Part shown: piece by piece, positions 19,233 through 29,208 of the stretch | Layout: every line of letters starts with the position of its first letter | Position numbering within the stretch: position 1 is the first letter of the stretch | NCBI GenBank assembly: GCA_963668545.1 | Contig: OY764868.1 | Coordinates: 1,612,001 to 1,676,000, forward strand | Direction of reading: 5' to 3' | DNA length: 64,000 nucleotides | DNA from: G963662265 sp963668545 | GTDB taxonomy: Bacteria > Spirochaetota > Spirochaetia > CADAEX01 | Made by a program: the position numbers and the translations under genes | The notes under the pieces: model-generated | Seen by the model: only the letters and a program-made list of their open reading frames with translations | The model's database searches: none | What the model was told of the DNA's origin: nothing

Positions 19233-19991
19233 TTAAAGAATTCTGTTCTGAATTTTAATACCTGTCCTTCCTGTATAGTCGATTCTGTTCAAAAGTATAC
19301 TTCTTTCTGAGGAGAAATACTCATCAACAGCTTTTCTGGAACCGGTAAAATGGCCGTAATCATCAATAATCAATACACCATTTAGAGAGATCAGGGGGTA
19401 AAGAACTTCAAGTTCCTTTCTGGTTGATTCATACCAGTCTGTGTCCAGTCTAAGAATTGATAAAGATTCAGGAACAACTATATCAAGTGTTCTGCAAACA
19501 TCCCCTTCAACAAAGATAATATTTTCTTCAGAATATCCTGTTCCTGACATGTTTTCCCTGACCTCTTCAAGAGATGAAGACCACATATAATTGCCTACTG
19601 AATCCCTGCTTCTTTCCCACCTTTGGTAAATATTTTCACCGCTAGATGCTATACAGTCATTTTCTGAAGGTTCTGTCATTCCCCTGAAAGTGTCATAAAG
19701 ATAGATCTTTCTGTTTCCAATACCGAAATATTCAAAAGACAATGCAGCAAGCATGCAGCTTCCCCCTTTCCAGACACCGCATTCCGCATAGTTCCCTTTG
19801 ATATTGTTTTTTGAAATATATTCAGCTGACTTGAAAATTGAATAACCCCTTTCAACAGATATCATTGTGTAAGGAGATACTTTCTCCCAGATATCAAGAA
19901 AATCCTTTTCAATATCAATCAGATACTGTGAAGGATGAGTTATCCCGTAACCCTTTGATTTTAGATAATCTGCTGCAGTTTTTTCATTCAT
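19233..19991 (-). CDS. TylF/MycF-type O-methyltransferase
   Basis: A 252-residue class I SAM-dependent methyltransferase of the macrocin O-methyltransferase group. YAECGVWKGGS (about residue 65-75) is the SAM motif, LYDTFRGM is a TylF signature, and the later LRLDTDWYEST and IIDDYGH motifs carry the metal/general-base aspartates. Such enzymes usually methylate sugars of glycans or secondary metabolites. No glycosyltransferase is adjacent, so the acceptor is unknown. Confidence 0.85.
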   Translation of the reverse strand: MNEKTAADYLKSKGYGITHPSQYLIDIEKDFLDIWEKVSPYTMISVERGYSIFKSAEYISKNNIKGNYAECGVWKGGSCMLAALSFEYFGIGNRKIYLYDTFRGMTEPSENDCIASSGENIYQRWERSRDSVGNYMWSSSLEEVRENMSGTGYSEENIIFVEGDVCRTLDIVVPESLSILRLDTDWYESTRKELEVLYPLISLNGVLIIDDYGHFTGSRKAVDEYFSSERSILLNRIDYTGRTGIKIQNRIL

Positions 19992-20063
19992 AAGTATCAG
20001 ATAAATCCCTGTAGATATAATTATTTTTTATTTAAGCCGTATTTTACAAATCTGAATGGATAA

Positions 20064-22154
20064 TCAGTTTTCTGATATCATTTCCAGAAAAATATCTTCG
20101 GTAATTATTTTTATACCGGCATTTTCAGCTTTTTTCATCTTTGAGCCTGCGGATTCACCGGCAAGGAGATGTGTAGTTTTACCAGTTATCGAGGAAACTG
20201 TTCTTCCTCCTCTTTTTTCAATCTCTTTTGCCGCTTCAGATCTGGGTTTGAAATTGCTGAAAGAACCTGTTATGCACCAGACCTGGTTTTTCATTGAATC
20301 GTTTATCTTTTCATCTTTTATATCATAACTGAAATTAAGTCCTTTTTCCCTCAGTTTCAGCACTCTGTCGATGAAATCTCTGTCTGTAAAATATTTTATC
20401 ACAGTTTCAGCTGTTTTTATACCAATACCGTTGATTGATGTAAACAATTCATAGTTTTCTTCTTCTGCCGCTCCCATGATTTTATCAAGAGTATTCAAAC
20501 CGGATTTAATAATCAGCTCACATGCCTTAGGACCCAGATCAGGTATTCCCAGAGCCGAAAGAACAGTTATGAATGATTTTTCCCTGCTCTTTTCCACACC
20601 GGCTTTTATTAGATTTATCTTTTTCTCACCGAAACCCGGATATTTTTCAAGGACCGTATAATCCAGATTATAAATATCAGACCACTCATTGATGAGTTTT
20701 TCATCAATGAGAAAATCAAGTGTTTCATATCCCAGGTTCTCAATATCCATCTGTTCGCGGGAAACAAAAAATTTAAGCTGTCCCTTTTTTCTTTCTATAC
20801 ATTCTGTGTTTGTACAGAAAAGATGTGCTCCGTCACTTGAAAGACGGGTGCCGCAGAATGGACAGTTGTCCGGCATTTTCCATATGCTGCCACCTCTGTC
20901 CTTTTTTTCAACTACACTTTCAACAGCAGGTATTACATCGCCTCTTTTAGATACGCAGACCCTGTCTCCTTCTGAAAGGCCGAGAAAATTAATATAATCC
21001 TGATTGTGCAGTGTGACATTTGATACAGTTGATCCGGCAATTTTTACAGGTTCTATCCTTGCAACAGGGGTTGCCCGTCCTGTTCTTCCAATCTGAATAT
21101 CTATACTGTTTACAACTGATTCCTTTTCATCAGATTCAAACTTGTATGCTATTGCCCATCTCGGATGATGACCTGTATAGCCCAGCGCCTCACGTTCATC
21201 AATATCATTTATTTTAAAGACCAGACCGTCTATTTCATATCCCAGAGAACTTCTTTCAGCTGTTTCCTTTTCAATATAGTTCTTTATATTAAATATATCT
21301 TCAGTTGAAAATATTTCTGAAAGTTCTTCTTTCTCTTTATTGGAATCTGTAAAAACTGCTGTTCTGCGGTTGATTCTGAATCCCAGATCCGACATTTTTA
21401 CAAGTATGTCTGAATGCCGGTTTAAATTAATACCTGTAAAATACCCCTCATATATAAAAATATTGAGGGGTATATTTTTAACCTCGCTGCTTTTTTTTCT
21501 TCTGATAGTTCCCGCAGTGAGATTTCTAGGATTTGCATATGGTATTTTCTGCTGACTGTTTATTCTTTCAAATTCATCAAGTGGAAGATATATTTCACCC
21601 CTTGCAGCCAGATCAATATTTTCCTTCAGCTTCAAAGGAACAGAACCTATTGTTTTTACATTTTCAGTAACATCATTGCCGCTGTATCCGTTTCCCCTCG
21701 TTACAGCTTTATCAAGAAGCCCGTTCCTGTAATAAAGGACAATTGATATACCGTCAATTTTTTCTTCTGCAATTATTGTATGTGAGAAACCGCTGTTGCT
21801 GTTGAGTTTCTCTATCCATGAAAAAAGTTCTTCAGAGCTGTACGATTTGTCAAGACTGAGTACTGGTATTGAATGGCTTACTTCCGGAAGGTCTGATGCA
21901 AGGTCTGAACCTACTCTTTTTGTAGGCGAGTTATCATCAGAATATTCAGGATACCTTTTTTCAAGATCAAGAAGCCTGTCAAATACTGCGTCATAGTCAG
22001 AATCAGAAACAGAAGGACGGGCAAGAACATAGTATTCATGCTGATACAGGTAGAGCTTCTCCCTGAGCCTTGAAATTTCTTCTTTTACACCTCTGCTGTT
22101 TTCTTCAAAATCAAGTTCTATCTGATTATTCACCTTTTCTAATGAAGGCATCAT
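20064..22154 (-). CDS. ligA: NAD-dependent DNA ligase
   Basis: A 696-residue LigA. An N-terminal Ia domain is followed by the adenylation domain with Lys132 in EEKIDG, an OB-fold with GDVIPAV, a four-cysteine zinc finger (CPFCG and CTNTEC), a helix-hairpin-helix region, and a C-terminal BRCT domain (about residues 620-696). All catalytic motifs look intact. The start overlaps the 3' end of the RlpA-like gene by 29 bases; a GTG at 22133 is an alternative. Confidence 0.97.
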   Translation of the reverse strand: MMPSLEKVNNQIELDFEENSRGVKEEISRLREKLYLYQHEYYVLARPSVSDSDYDAVFDRLLDLEKRYPEYSDDNSPTKRVGSDLASDLPEVSHSIPVLSLDKSYSSEELFSWIEKLNSNSGFSHTIIAEEKIDGISIVLYYRNGLLDKAVTRGNGYSGNDVTENVKTIGSVPLKLKENIDLAARGEIYLPLDEFERINSQQKIPYANPRNLTAGTIRRKKSSEVKNIPLNIFIYEGYFTGINLNRHSDILVKMSDLGFRINRRTAVFTDSNKEKEELSEIFSTEDIFNIKNYIEKETAERSSLGYEIDGLVFKINDIDEREALGYTGHHPRWAIAYKFESDEKESVVNSIDIQIGRTGRATPVARIEPVKIAGSTVSNVTLHNQDYINFLGLSEGDRVCVSKRGDVIPAVESVVEKKDRGGSIWKMPDNCPFCGTRLSSDGAHLFCTNTECIERKKGQLKFFVSREQMDIENLGYETLDFLIDEKLINEWSDIYNLDYTVLEKYPGFGEKKINLIKAGVEKSREKSFITVLSALGIPDLGPKACELIIKSGLNTLDKIMGAAEEENYELFTSINGIGIKTAETVIKYFTDRDFIDRVLKLREKGLNFSYDIKDEKINDSMKNQVWCITGSFSNFKPRSEAAKEIEKRGGRTVSSITGKTTHLLAGESAGSKMKKAENAGIKIITEDIFLEMISEN

Positions 22155-23226
22155 TAATGCCTTTTATCCTGACCTGGTATAAGGCAGCCCCTTTCTCGTC
22201 ATTTTTAAGCGGACCTGCCATTACTTTGTATATACCATTTTCACCCATCTTGTAAAGAAAAACAGGATAATCGATATTCACCTTTTTTGCCAGGGAGTCA
22301 GCACTTTCAAAATCCCTGAAAGCCCCTATCTGGAGATAATAGGAATTTTTATCAAGATTTTGTGAAGGAATATCAGCAGAACTGTATTTTTTGTAATCAG
22401 GAACAACTGATAATGATGATTCAGTTTCAGTAGAAGCTTCAGTTTTCTCTACAGGAGGCTTTGGAGAGGCTGGAACAAGAACAAGCTTTTCTTCGAATTC
22501 TTCAGCTGATTCTGTTTCAGGTATTATTACTTCATCGGGATTATATTTTTCAAGAAGTTCCTCCTCTTCGGGAACTACTTCTGAAGCAGCGTCTTTTTCA
22601 TTTTCAGTATCAGTTACAATAACTGCAGTAACCATATCCTCACCAGTAACAGCTTTTTCCTCAACCTCTTCCTCAGCTGCTTCCTCTTTTTCGTAGGGTA
22701 TGTCTGAAAAAATCAGTGTCTCAATAATTTCATCTGAAAGGTCTCTGTTCCCACCTGCAGGCACATTTTCCTTTTCCGCTTCTTCAGGAACTTCTTCTGA
22801 ATATGTTTTTTCATCCTCTGGTTCTGAAAGTAAAACAGTAGAAGCAGGATTGAAATCAGGATCATCGCTAAGATCCTTTTCTTCAGTATCATCTGCTGTG
22901 AATCTCTTAACAATTCTGGCCTTGACTGTAACTATGACATCTTCCCTTATTGACAGCTTTTCAGCTGCATCTTTTGAAAGAAGAAGAAAAAGATTATTGT
23001 CTTCAAGTTTATTTACAATTATTACCTCTACCTTTTTCTTTCCTGAGAAACTGCTTACTTCAACTATTGAATTTAACGGAAAAGAATTTGATGCACCGTA
23101 ATAACCGTTTACAGGGAATTCGCCATATCTGCTCATGGATGCTGCACCTTCCCAGTATGAATCAGCTGAAGCACAGAAAAGAGCTGCAGTAAAAATTACT
23201 GTAAAAATTACTAATTTTATTTTCAT
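22126..23226 (-). CDS. RlpA-like/SPOR-domain exported protein
   Basis: A 366-residue protein with a signal peptide (about 1-22). Residues about 24-105 resemble the double-psi beta barrel of RlpA lytic transglycosylases, but the catalytic VNDRGP-type motif reads VNKLED. A long glutamate/proline-rich linker follows (about 110-275), then a C-terminal SPOR domain (about 285-360) that binds denuded peptidoglycan at division sites. The linker is almost all acidic. It is probably a septal binder rather than an active glycan-cleaving enzyme. Confidence 0.8.
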   Translation of the reverse strand: MKIKLVIFTVIFTAALFCASADSYWEGAASMSRYGEFPVNGYYGASNSFPLNSIVEVSSFSGKKKVEVIIVNKLEDNNLFLLLSKDAAEKLSIREDVIVTVKARIVKRFTADDTEEKDLSDDPDFNPASTVLLSEPEDEKTYSEEVPEEAEKENVPAGGNRDLSDEIIETLIFSDIPYEKEEAAEEEVEEKAVTGEDMVTAVIVTDTENEKDAASEVVPEEEELLEKYNPDEVIIPETESAEEFEEKLVLVPASPKPPVEKTEASTETESSLSVVPDYKKYSSADIPSQNLDKNSYYLQIGAFRDFESADSLAKKVNIDYPVFLYKMGENGIYKVMAGPLKNDEKGAALYQVRIKGINDAFIRKGE

Positions 23227-23262
23227 TGGAATCTCCTGTTTAACTCATTTTTTAACAGATTT

Positions 23263-23745
23263 CTATATTGAACCTGAAATTCTCTCAGCAAAACTTCTAC
23301 CCACACTGAAAAAAAGTTCTTCTATTCTCAACCCCGACATATTGAAATTTTCGGGTAGACTGTAATCACCTTCAGCAACCAGGCTGTCAGAATAAAGGTT
23401 GTAGAATTTATAATTACCGGATATCTCAACAATATTATTCTTTTCAGTATAGTTTATAACTGCTTTAAGAAGTTTGTCAGCTCCCCCTCTTTTTGCCGCC
23501 TGGTTAAGAATTCTGTCATTGTTGAATGTTGTTTTTGAGGAATTGGCTGCAAACACTATATGTCCCTTTTCAAAAAAACTTTCCAGAATACCGTCTTCCA
23601 TAACATTCAGAAGATCTGTACTGAATCTGTTTTCATCCTCATCCACATCAATAAGTCCTTTTTCAATATATACATAAATATTATCACACCAGCTGCCGAC
23701 TGCAGAAGAAAATAATAACAAAAGAAGACAATATTTTTTTATCAT
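23263..23745 (-). CDS. Exported protein of unknown function
   Basis: A 160-residue protein with a hydrophobic N-terminus that ends near a cysteine at residue 20, so it may be a lipoprotein or simply secreted. The rest has mixed alpha/beta content, and a basic/acidic middle region. It lies 36 bases upstream of the RlpA-like gene in the same orientation and may be cotranscribed. No family recognised. Confidence 0.6.
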   Translation of the reverse strand: MIKKYCLLLLLFSSAVGSWCDNIYVYIEKGLIDVDEDENRFSTDLLNVMEDGILESFFEKGHIVFAANSSKTTFNNDRILNQAAKRGGADKLLKAVINYTEKNNIVEISGNYKFYNLYSDSLVAEGDYSLPENFNMSGLRIEELFFSVGRSFAERISGSI

Positions 23746-23887
23746 AACTATTCATCCTTTGAATAAGATGTTTATCTTACATTATTATCGGATAATACTG
23801 GCCGTTTTTTTAGAACCTTTGAAGTTATTGAAATATTTTTAAAAATCTTGAAGATATTTTTTATTAGTGTTAAATTCTTCAGTTAGC

Positions 23888-24427
23888 ATGGAATATTTTG
23901 TTATACAGGTTGTTACAGGCAAAGAGGATAATTTTCTCAAATTCCTGAAAAGGAGCAGTCCTGAAATATATGAAAACACATACTGGCTCCGCAAGGAACT
24001 TACTTTGAGAAAAGAGGGAAAGCTCAGGAAAAAGGTATCTTCGATTTTCCCCGGATATCTTTTCTACGAAACAGATTTCCCCGGATATACGGAAATTTCA
24101 GTTTTGAGAAAAATACCAGGGTTCTGCCGTTTTCTTCAGAGCAATCAGGATATCAGGCCCATCCCGGTAGAAGAAAGAAGACTTATATTCAAACTTCTTT
24201 CAGGCGGTGAAGTTGCTGGCGAATCCACTGTAATTTTTGACATAAATGACAGGATAAAGGTAATTGACGGTCCGATGAAAGACCTTGAAGGGGAGATAAT
24301 TAAAGTTGATAAAAGAAAAAAACGTGCTAAAATCAAACTTAATCTATATGAAAATTCTTTTTATATAGATTTTGCTTTCAGAATACTCGAACGAATTAAA
24401 GAAGAACCGTCAGATAATGGAAAATAA
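23888..24427 (+). CDS. NusG-family transcription antiterminator (LoaP-like)
   Basis: About 179 residues. The N-terminal ~100 residues form a NusG NGN domain (MEYFVIQVVTGKED start, FPGYLF motif). The C-terminal ~55 residues are a KOW domain (NDRIKVIDGPMKDLEG). Specialised NusG paralogues such as LoaP, RfaH and UpxY promote readthrough in long surface-polysaccharide or metabolite operons. Its position at the head of a polysaccharide-gene run suggests such a role. An in-frame GTG at 23867 is less likely than the ATG at 23888. LoaP versus RfaH type cannot be settled by eye. Confidence 0.85.
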   Translation: MEYFVIQVVTGKEDNFLKFLKRSSPEIYENTYWLRKELTLRKEGKLRKKVSSIFPGYLFYETDFPGYTEISVLRKIPGFCRFLQSNQDIRPIPVEERRLIFKLLSGGEVAGESTVIFDINDRIKVIDGPMKDLEGEIIKVDKRKKRAKIKLNLYENSFYIDFAFRILERIKEEPSDNGK

Positions 24428-25895
24428 GAGAAAACACAGAATAGCAATAATAGGTGCAGGCGAAGCAGGGGTATCTATCGCTGAAGAAATCATCAAAAAA
24501 GGGATACCGGGAGAAGTTGTATGCTTTGCTGATGATGATGAAACAAAGATAGGCTCTTCAATTGATAATATTCCTGTTGAAGGTCCCATAAGCGACATAA
24601 TCAGTATACAGAAAAAATACAGGGCTGATGAAGCATTTATAGCAATACCGGGTGCTTCAAGAAACCGTTTAAAGGAAATTCATGATATCCTGGGCAGGGC
24701 TGATTTCAAGAGAGTGCTTATCCTTCCGGGTATTTCGCAGATAATTGACGGAAGCGCTCATTTAATACAGGCCAGAGAGATTTCAGAACTGGATATCCTG
24801 GGTAGAAATCCTGTAATTATTCCCCTTAAAAAAAGCCTTGAATACCTGAGGAACAAGAGGGTCCTTATTACAGGAGCAGGTGGAAGCATAGGCAGTGAAC
24901 TCTCAAGACAGCTCCTGTCAGCCGGGGCTTCCCGACTCTATATAATGGGTCACGGCGAAAACAGCATATATCAGATTGAAAAGGAACTTAAACTTCTTCA
25001 GCAGGAAGGGGTTGGTGAAAAAGCATCGATTGTTCCTATAATAGGAGAACTTAAAGACAGGGATTTTCTTCACTTTATCCTTAAAAGGGTAAAGGCGGAT
25101 GTTGTTTTCCACTGCGCTGCCTACAAGCATGTCCCGATGATGGAGGTAAATGCTGTAGAAGCAATAAAAAACAATGTTTTTGGAACAAAAAATCTTGTTG
25201 ACGCTGCAACAGCTGCAGGTGTAAGCAAGTTTGTCCTTATTTCCACTGATAAAGCTGTTGAGCCGATCGGTATCTACGGTGCTTCAAAACTTATCTGCGA
25301 AGATATTGTACTCTCGGAAAACCTGAAAAACAAAGGTTTTCTGGTAGTGAGATTCGGAAATGTACTGGGCTCCCGGGGAAGCATACTCCCCCTCTTCAAG
25401 GACCAGATACTTAACGGAGGTCCTGTTACTATTACTCATCCCCAGATCTCAAGGTTTTTCATGACAATACCTGAAGCTGCTTCGCTTGTTCTCAAGACAG
25501 CCGGTGTCGGCGAGTCCGGGAATCTCTATATACTTGATATGGGAGAACCTCTTCTTATAAAGGATATAGCTGAACAGATGATAAGATTCTACGGATTTGA
25601 GCCTGACGTTGAAATACCTATTATTTATACAGGTATAAGACCGGGGGAGAAATTCCTGGAAAGGCTTTGGCGTGATGATGATATTGTGGAACCTTCAGAA
25701 TCAGAAAGAGTAAATATACTTAAAAACAGATCCAACCAGACAGTCAGGACAAATGAACTGCTGGAAAAACTATACCCTGTATGTTATCTGGAAGAAAACA
25801 AAAAAGAAAATTTCAGAAACCGTCATCTTCTCAGAAATATACTCAAAGAATATATACCTACTGTGGAAAGGCCTGAAAATGAACCTGAATTCTGA
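24417..25895 (+). CDS. CapD/FlaA1-like nucleotide-sugar dehydratase, soluble form
   Basis: About 492 residues from the ATG at 24417, which overlaps the antiterminator gene by 11 bases. An N-terminal Rossmann domain (GAGEAGVSIAEE near residue 10) is followed by the SDR domain with TGAGGSIGSE at about 148-157 and the catalytic YGASK near 286. Most CapD-type proteins begin with four transmembrane helices; these are absent, so it is cytosolic. Expected reaction is 4,6-dehydration of a UDP-N-acetylhexosamine. It pairs with the DegT aminotransferase next to it. Confidence 0.9.
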   Translation: MENKRKHRIAIIGAGEAGVSIAEEIIKKGIPGEVVCFADDDETKIGSSIDNIPVEGPISDIISIQKKYRADEAFIAIPGASRNRLKEIHDILGRADFKRVLILPGISQIIDGSAHLIQAREISELDILGRNPVIIPLKKSLEYLRNKRVLITGAGGSIGSELSRQLLSAGASRLYIMGHGENSIYQIEKELKLLQQEGVGEKASIVPIIGELKDRDFLHFILKRVKADVVFHCAAYKHVPMMEVNAVEAIKNNVFGTKNLVDAATAAGVSKFVLISTDKAVEPIGIYGASKLICEDIVLSENLKNKGFLVVRFGNVLGSRGSILPLFKDQILNGGPVTITHPQISRFFMTIPEAASLVLKTAGVGESGNLYILDMGEPLLIKDIAEQMIRFYGFEPDVEIPIIYTGIRPGEKFLERLWRDDDIVEPSESERVNILKNRSNQTVRTNELLEKLYPVCYLEENKKENFRNRHLLRNILKEYIPTVERPENEPEF

Positions 25896-27048
25896 TTTTA
25901 TCCCTTTTGCCCTTCCCTCACTGGGAAATGAAGAAAAAAAGGCCGTAGCTGATGTGCTTGACAGCGGATGGCTTACAACCGGAAAAAAAGCAGCTGAACT
26001 TGAAAAAATGTTCAGGGAAATAACAAAAGCCGGATATGCTCTTTCTGTAAATTCCGCAACATCAGGGCTTCATCTTGTTCTGGAATCTCTTGGAATAAAG
26101 AGGGGCGACAGGGTTCTGACAACACCATATACATTTGCATCAACTGCAGAAGTAATCTGCTATCTGGGTGCAGAACCGGTTTTCTCTGATATCAACAGCA
26201 GTGACTATAATATCAATCCTGATGAAATAGAAAAAAAACTGAAGGAAGATCCCGGCATAAAAGCGGTAATACCTGTACATATAGGCGGTCTTCCCTGCAG
26301 CATGTCTGAAATTAATGATATTGCAGGAAAATATTCAGTAAGGGTTGTTGAGGATGCCGCACATGCATTCCCTGTCTTTGAAAATGGTTCATGTATCGGG
26401 AATATGTCTGATGCAGGTGTATATTCCTTTTATGCCACAAAGACAATAACAACCGGAGAAGGGGGTATGGTTGTCACTGACTCGAAAGAAGCTGCCGACA
26501 GAATGAAAATAATGAGGCTTCACGGAATAGACAGGGATGTCTGGGACCGATACAATTCAAAAAAAGCAAAATGGTTTTATGAAATTGTTGAACCCGGTTT
26601 TAAATACAACATGACTGATATATCAGCAGCAATGGGTATTGAGCAGCTGAAAAAGGCTTTTATCTTTCTTGAGAAAAGAAAGATTATAGCAGATATCTAC
26701 AACAGGGCTTTTTCGGAATATGATTTCATAACGCTTCCCCCCTGTGCTGAAAACCATGCATGGCACCTTTATACGATAAAAATAAATGAGGAAAAGCTTT
26801 CCATTACACGTGATGATTTCATTGAAAAGCTTTTTGAGAAAGGTATAGGAGTATCTGTACATTTCATCCCGCTTCATATAATGCCCTATTACAGAAGAAA
26901 ATACAGCCTCAAACCTGAAGACTATCCGAATGCCCTGAAAAGTTTTTCAAGATCTGTAAGTCTTCCCATCTATCCTGATCTTGATGAAACCGGTGTAGAC
27001 AGAATAATAAATGCAGTAATTGAAACTGGTAAAAAATACAGAAAATAA
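25879..27048 (+). CDS. DegT/DnrJ/EryC1/StrS aminotransferase
   Basis: About 390 residues, starting at ATG 25879 with a 17-base overlap of the CapD-like gene. PLP-dependent aminotransferase of the sugar family: Lys at about 188 in YATKTITTGEGG forms the internal aldimine, and DAAHAFP is a family motif. It would aminate the 4-keto product of the dehydratase, giving a 4-amino-4,6-dideoxy sugar. Spirochaete relatives (spsC-like) occur beside cap5D-like genes, from memory. Confidence 0.92.
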   Translation: MNLNSDFIPFALPSLGNEEKKAVADVLDSGWLTTGKKAAELEKMFREITKAGYALSVNSATSGLHLVLESLGIKRGDRVLTTPYTFASTAEVICYLGAEPVFSDINSSDYNINPDEIEKKLKEDPGIKAVIPVHIGGLPCSMSEINDIAGKYSVRVVEDAAHAFPVFENGSCIGNMSDAGVYSFYATKTITTGEGGMVVTDSKEAADRMKIMRLHGIDRDVWDRYNSKKAKWFYEIVEPGFKYNMTDISAAMGIEQLKKAFIFLEKRKIIADIYNRAFSEYDFITLPPCAENHAWHLYTIKINEEKLSITRDDFIEKLFEKGIGVSVHFIPLHIMPYYRRKYSLKPEDYPNALKSFSRSVSLPIYPDLDETGVDRIINAVIETGKKYRK

Positions 27049-27063
27049 CAAGGAGTATCAGTA

Positions 27064-29208
27064 TTGATTCAGAACCAGAAACAGCTTTTTATTAATGATT
27101 ACTACAGAAACGGAATGCTGACAGCAGAACTGTTCCGTGCGCCTATTGAAAAAGGGGAAATAATAAGCTGTATATTACCTGAGAATTCTGATGTAACAGT
27201 TGCTGATTACAGCAGCATACCCGGTGAAAAGGAAATATCTTTCTTCGGTTCAGGAATACCTGTTCTGGCGGAAAAAAATATCAGGTACAAGGGGGAAGCA
27301 ATTCTCATACTGGCATCTGACAGTTATGAAAAGATTTCACAATACAGGAAGAAAATTGAGATTGAGTACAAACTAAATTCTCCGCTGAAATTCAATTCTG
27401 ATGAGGACAACCTTGATATAGTTGATGTGAAAAAATATGTTTATCCCGAGGGATCTGCAGCAGAATATTTTAACCAGCCCTTTTCCGCTTCTGGCAAAGT
27501 GTTAACTGTTTCTTCAACAGATGGTGAACCTGCGGTTGAAGGATTGAAAGAAAAAAACAGAGACAGAAATGAGCTTCCTGAGATTTATGAAGACCAGTTC
27601 TACTCGGGCGAATACCACTCAAGGTACTGCGAACCTAACGGAGCTGTTGTTATACCTGAAAAAAACGGGAACTTTACAGTATATACTGTAACCCAGTGGC
27701 CGGACCATGTAAAGAAAAGCGTGGCTTCCGTTCTTTCCATATCACCTTCAAAAGTAAATGTTATAATAACAGACCTCAGTTCTCCGCTTGAAGGGAGGAT
27801 ATGGTTCCCTTCACTTACAGCAGCACGGGCAGCAGTTGTTGCAGCTTCTGTCAATAAACCGGTAAAGCTTTTTCTGAATGAAAAGGAAAATCACATATTC
27901 ACACCAAGACAGTTTCCATTCAGGGTTGATTTCAGGACTATAATCCGTAGGAAAAGGAAAACACTGTATATCAGGATTGATATTGATACCGGATGCAGCA
28001 GTATTATTCATACAGATTTTTTCAGAGAGACTGTATTGTCTTCAGCTCTTTTTTACGGATATGACAGAATTGAAACACAAATCAGAATTATCAGAACAAG
28101 CAAACCTCCTATGTCTTTTATTTCAAGCTTTAATTTTACACAAATTCTTTCAGCATTTGAAAACCATATTACAAATACAGCTGTACGATCAGGAGAAAAT
28201 CCATATACATGGAGGTTGAATAATCTCTTTATCAAGGATGGAAGAAAGCATTATAATTTTTCCGATACAAAATCAGTTGCAAGCTGCAGAAATTCAATAA
28301 GATCAGTAATAGACAGGGTTGTGAAAATATCTGATTTTTCGAGAAAACATGCATCATATGAACTTCAGAGAAAATCAGGAAAATCACGTGTTTTATCAGT
28401 AAAAAGAGGTATAGGAATATCTGTATGCTTTTTCAATAATGATCTTCCTGTTGATTCAATGAAAAACAGCAAGCTCTCTCTCCGTCTTCTTCTTGATTCG
28501 GGCGGTATTCTGAATATTTATACTTCAACAGTTCCTGACGGAAAATATAATTATACAATATGGAAAAATATTGCATCTGAAATACTTGGAATAAACACCA
28601 ATAATATAAGAATAGCTATACACGAAACCTCTGTTACACCTGAATCATCACCTTATATACTGTCAAAGGAAATTGCGGGATTTTCCGAACTTCTAAAAAA
28701 AAGCTGCCAGTCGCTTCAGAGAAAAAGGTTCAGGGCGCCACTTCCTATTGATATCAAAAGGACAGTACAGCTTGACAAACTAAAAAAGGGGGATTATGCC
28801 TGGGGGGCATGTATAGTTGAAGTTGAATTCGACAGAATGACACTTGAAACTGAAATCATAGGAATATGGAACTGTTTCGACTGCGGAAAAATAATTTCAG
28901 AACCTGTCATTGACAAGAAAATCTACTCGGGAATAATTGACAGTCTGAACTGGGTTTCATCAACATCCTCAAGTGTAAAAACAACCCCGTATTCAGATAA
29001 TTCGTGGAAATTCTATGATGTTCCGATAACAACTGAATATTTAAACAGCAACAATATTACCCGCGCATTATCACCTGGTGATATGCCGCTTGCACTTATA
29101 CCCGGGGCTTACTACTATGCACTTAACCAGGCAATAGGAAAAGATACGGCCAATATACCTTTCAAAGAATCAGGTTTTTATAATATAATCAATAAAAATG
29201 ATAGTTAA
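27064..29208 (+). CDS. Xanthine-dehydrogenase-like large subunit, degenerate
   Basis: A 714-residue member of the molybdenum hydroxylase large-subunit family. An a/b hammerhead-like segment (about 15-110) is followed by the catalytic-type domains. The usual GGGFGGK cofactor motif is replaced at about 240-246 by SSPLEGR, and the C-terminal GxGEPP active-site segment reads SPGDMP (about 669-674), so the glutamate is an aspartate. The start is TTG with AAGGAG 9 bases upstream. It is coupled to the [2Fe-2S] subunit by an 11-base overlap. It may be non-catalytic or use another cofactor. Confidence 0.82.
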   Translation: MIQNQKQLFINDYYRNGMLTAELFRAPIEKGEIISCILPENSDVTVADYSSIPGEKEISFFGSGIPVLAEKNIRYKGEAILILASDSYEKISQYRKKIEIEYKLNSPLKFNSDEDNLDIVDVKKYVYPEGSAAEYFNQPFSASGKVLTVSSTDGEPAVEGLKEKNRDRNELPEIYEDQFYSGEYHSRYCEPNGAVVIPEKNGNFTVYTVTQWPDHVKKSVASVLSISPSKVNVIITDLSSPLEGRIWFPSLTAARAAVVAASVNKPVKLFLNEKENHIFTPRQFPFRVDFRTIIRRKRKTLYIRIDIDTGCSSIIHTDFFRETVLSSALFYGYDRIETQIRIIRTSKPPMSFISSFNFTQILSAFENHITNTAVRSGENPYTWRLNNLFIKDGRKHYNFSDTKSVASCRNSIRSVIDRVVKISDFSRKHASYELQRKSGKSRVLSVKRGIGISVCFFNNDLPVDSMKNSKLSLRLLLDSGGILNIYTSTVPDGKYNYTIWKNIASEILGINTNNIRIAIHETSVTPESSPYILSKEIAGFSELLKKSCQSLQRKRFRAPLPIDIKRTVQLDKLKKGDYAWGACIVEVEFDRMTLETEIIGIWNCFDCGKIISEPVIDKKIYSGIIDSLNWVSSTSSSVKTTPYSDNSWKFYDVPITTEYLNSNNITRALSPGDMPLALIPGAYYYALNQAIGKDTANIPFKESGFYNIINKNDS

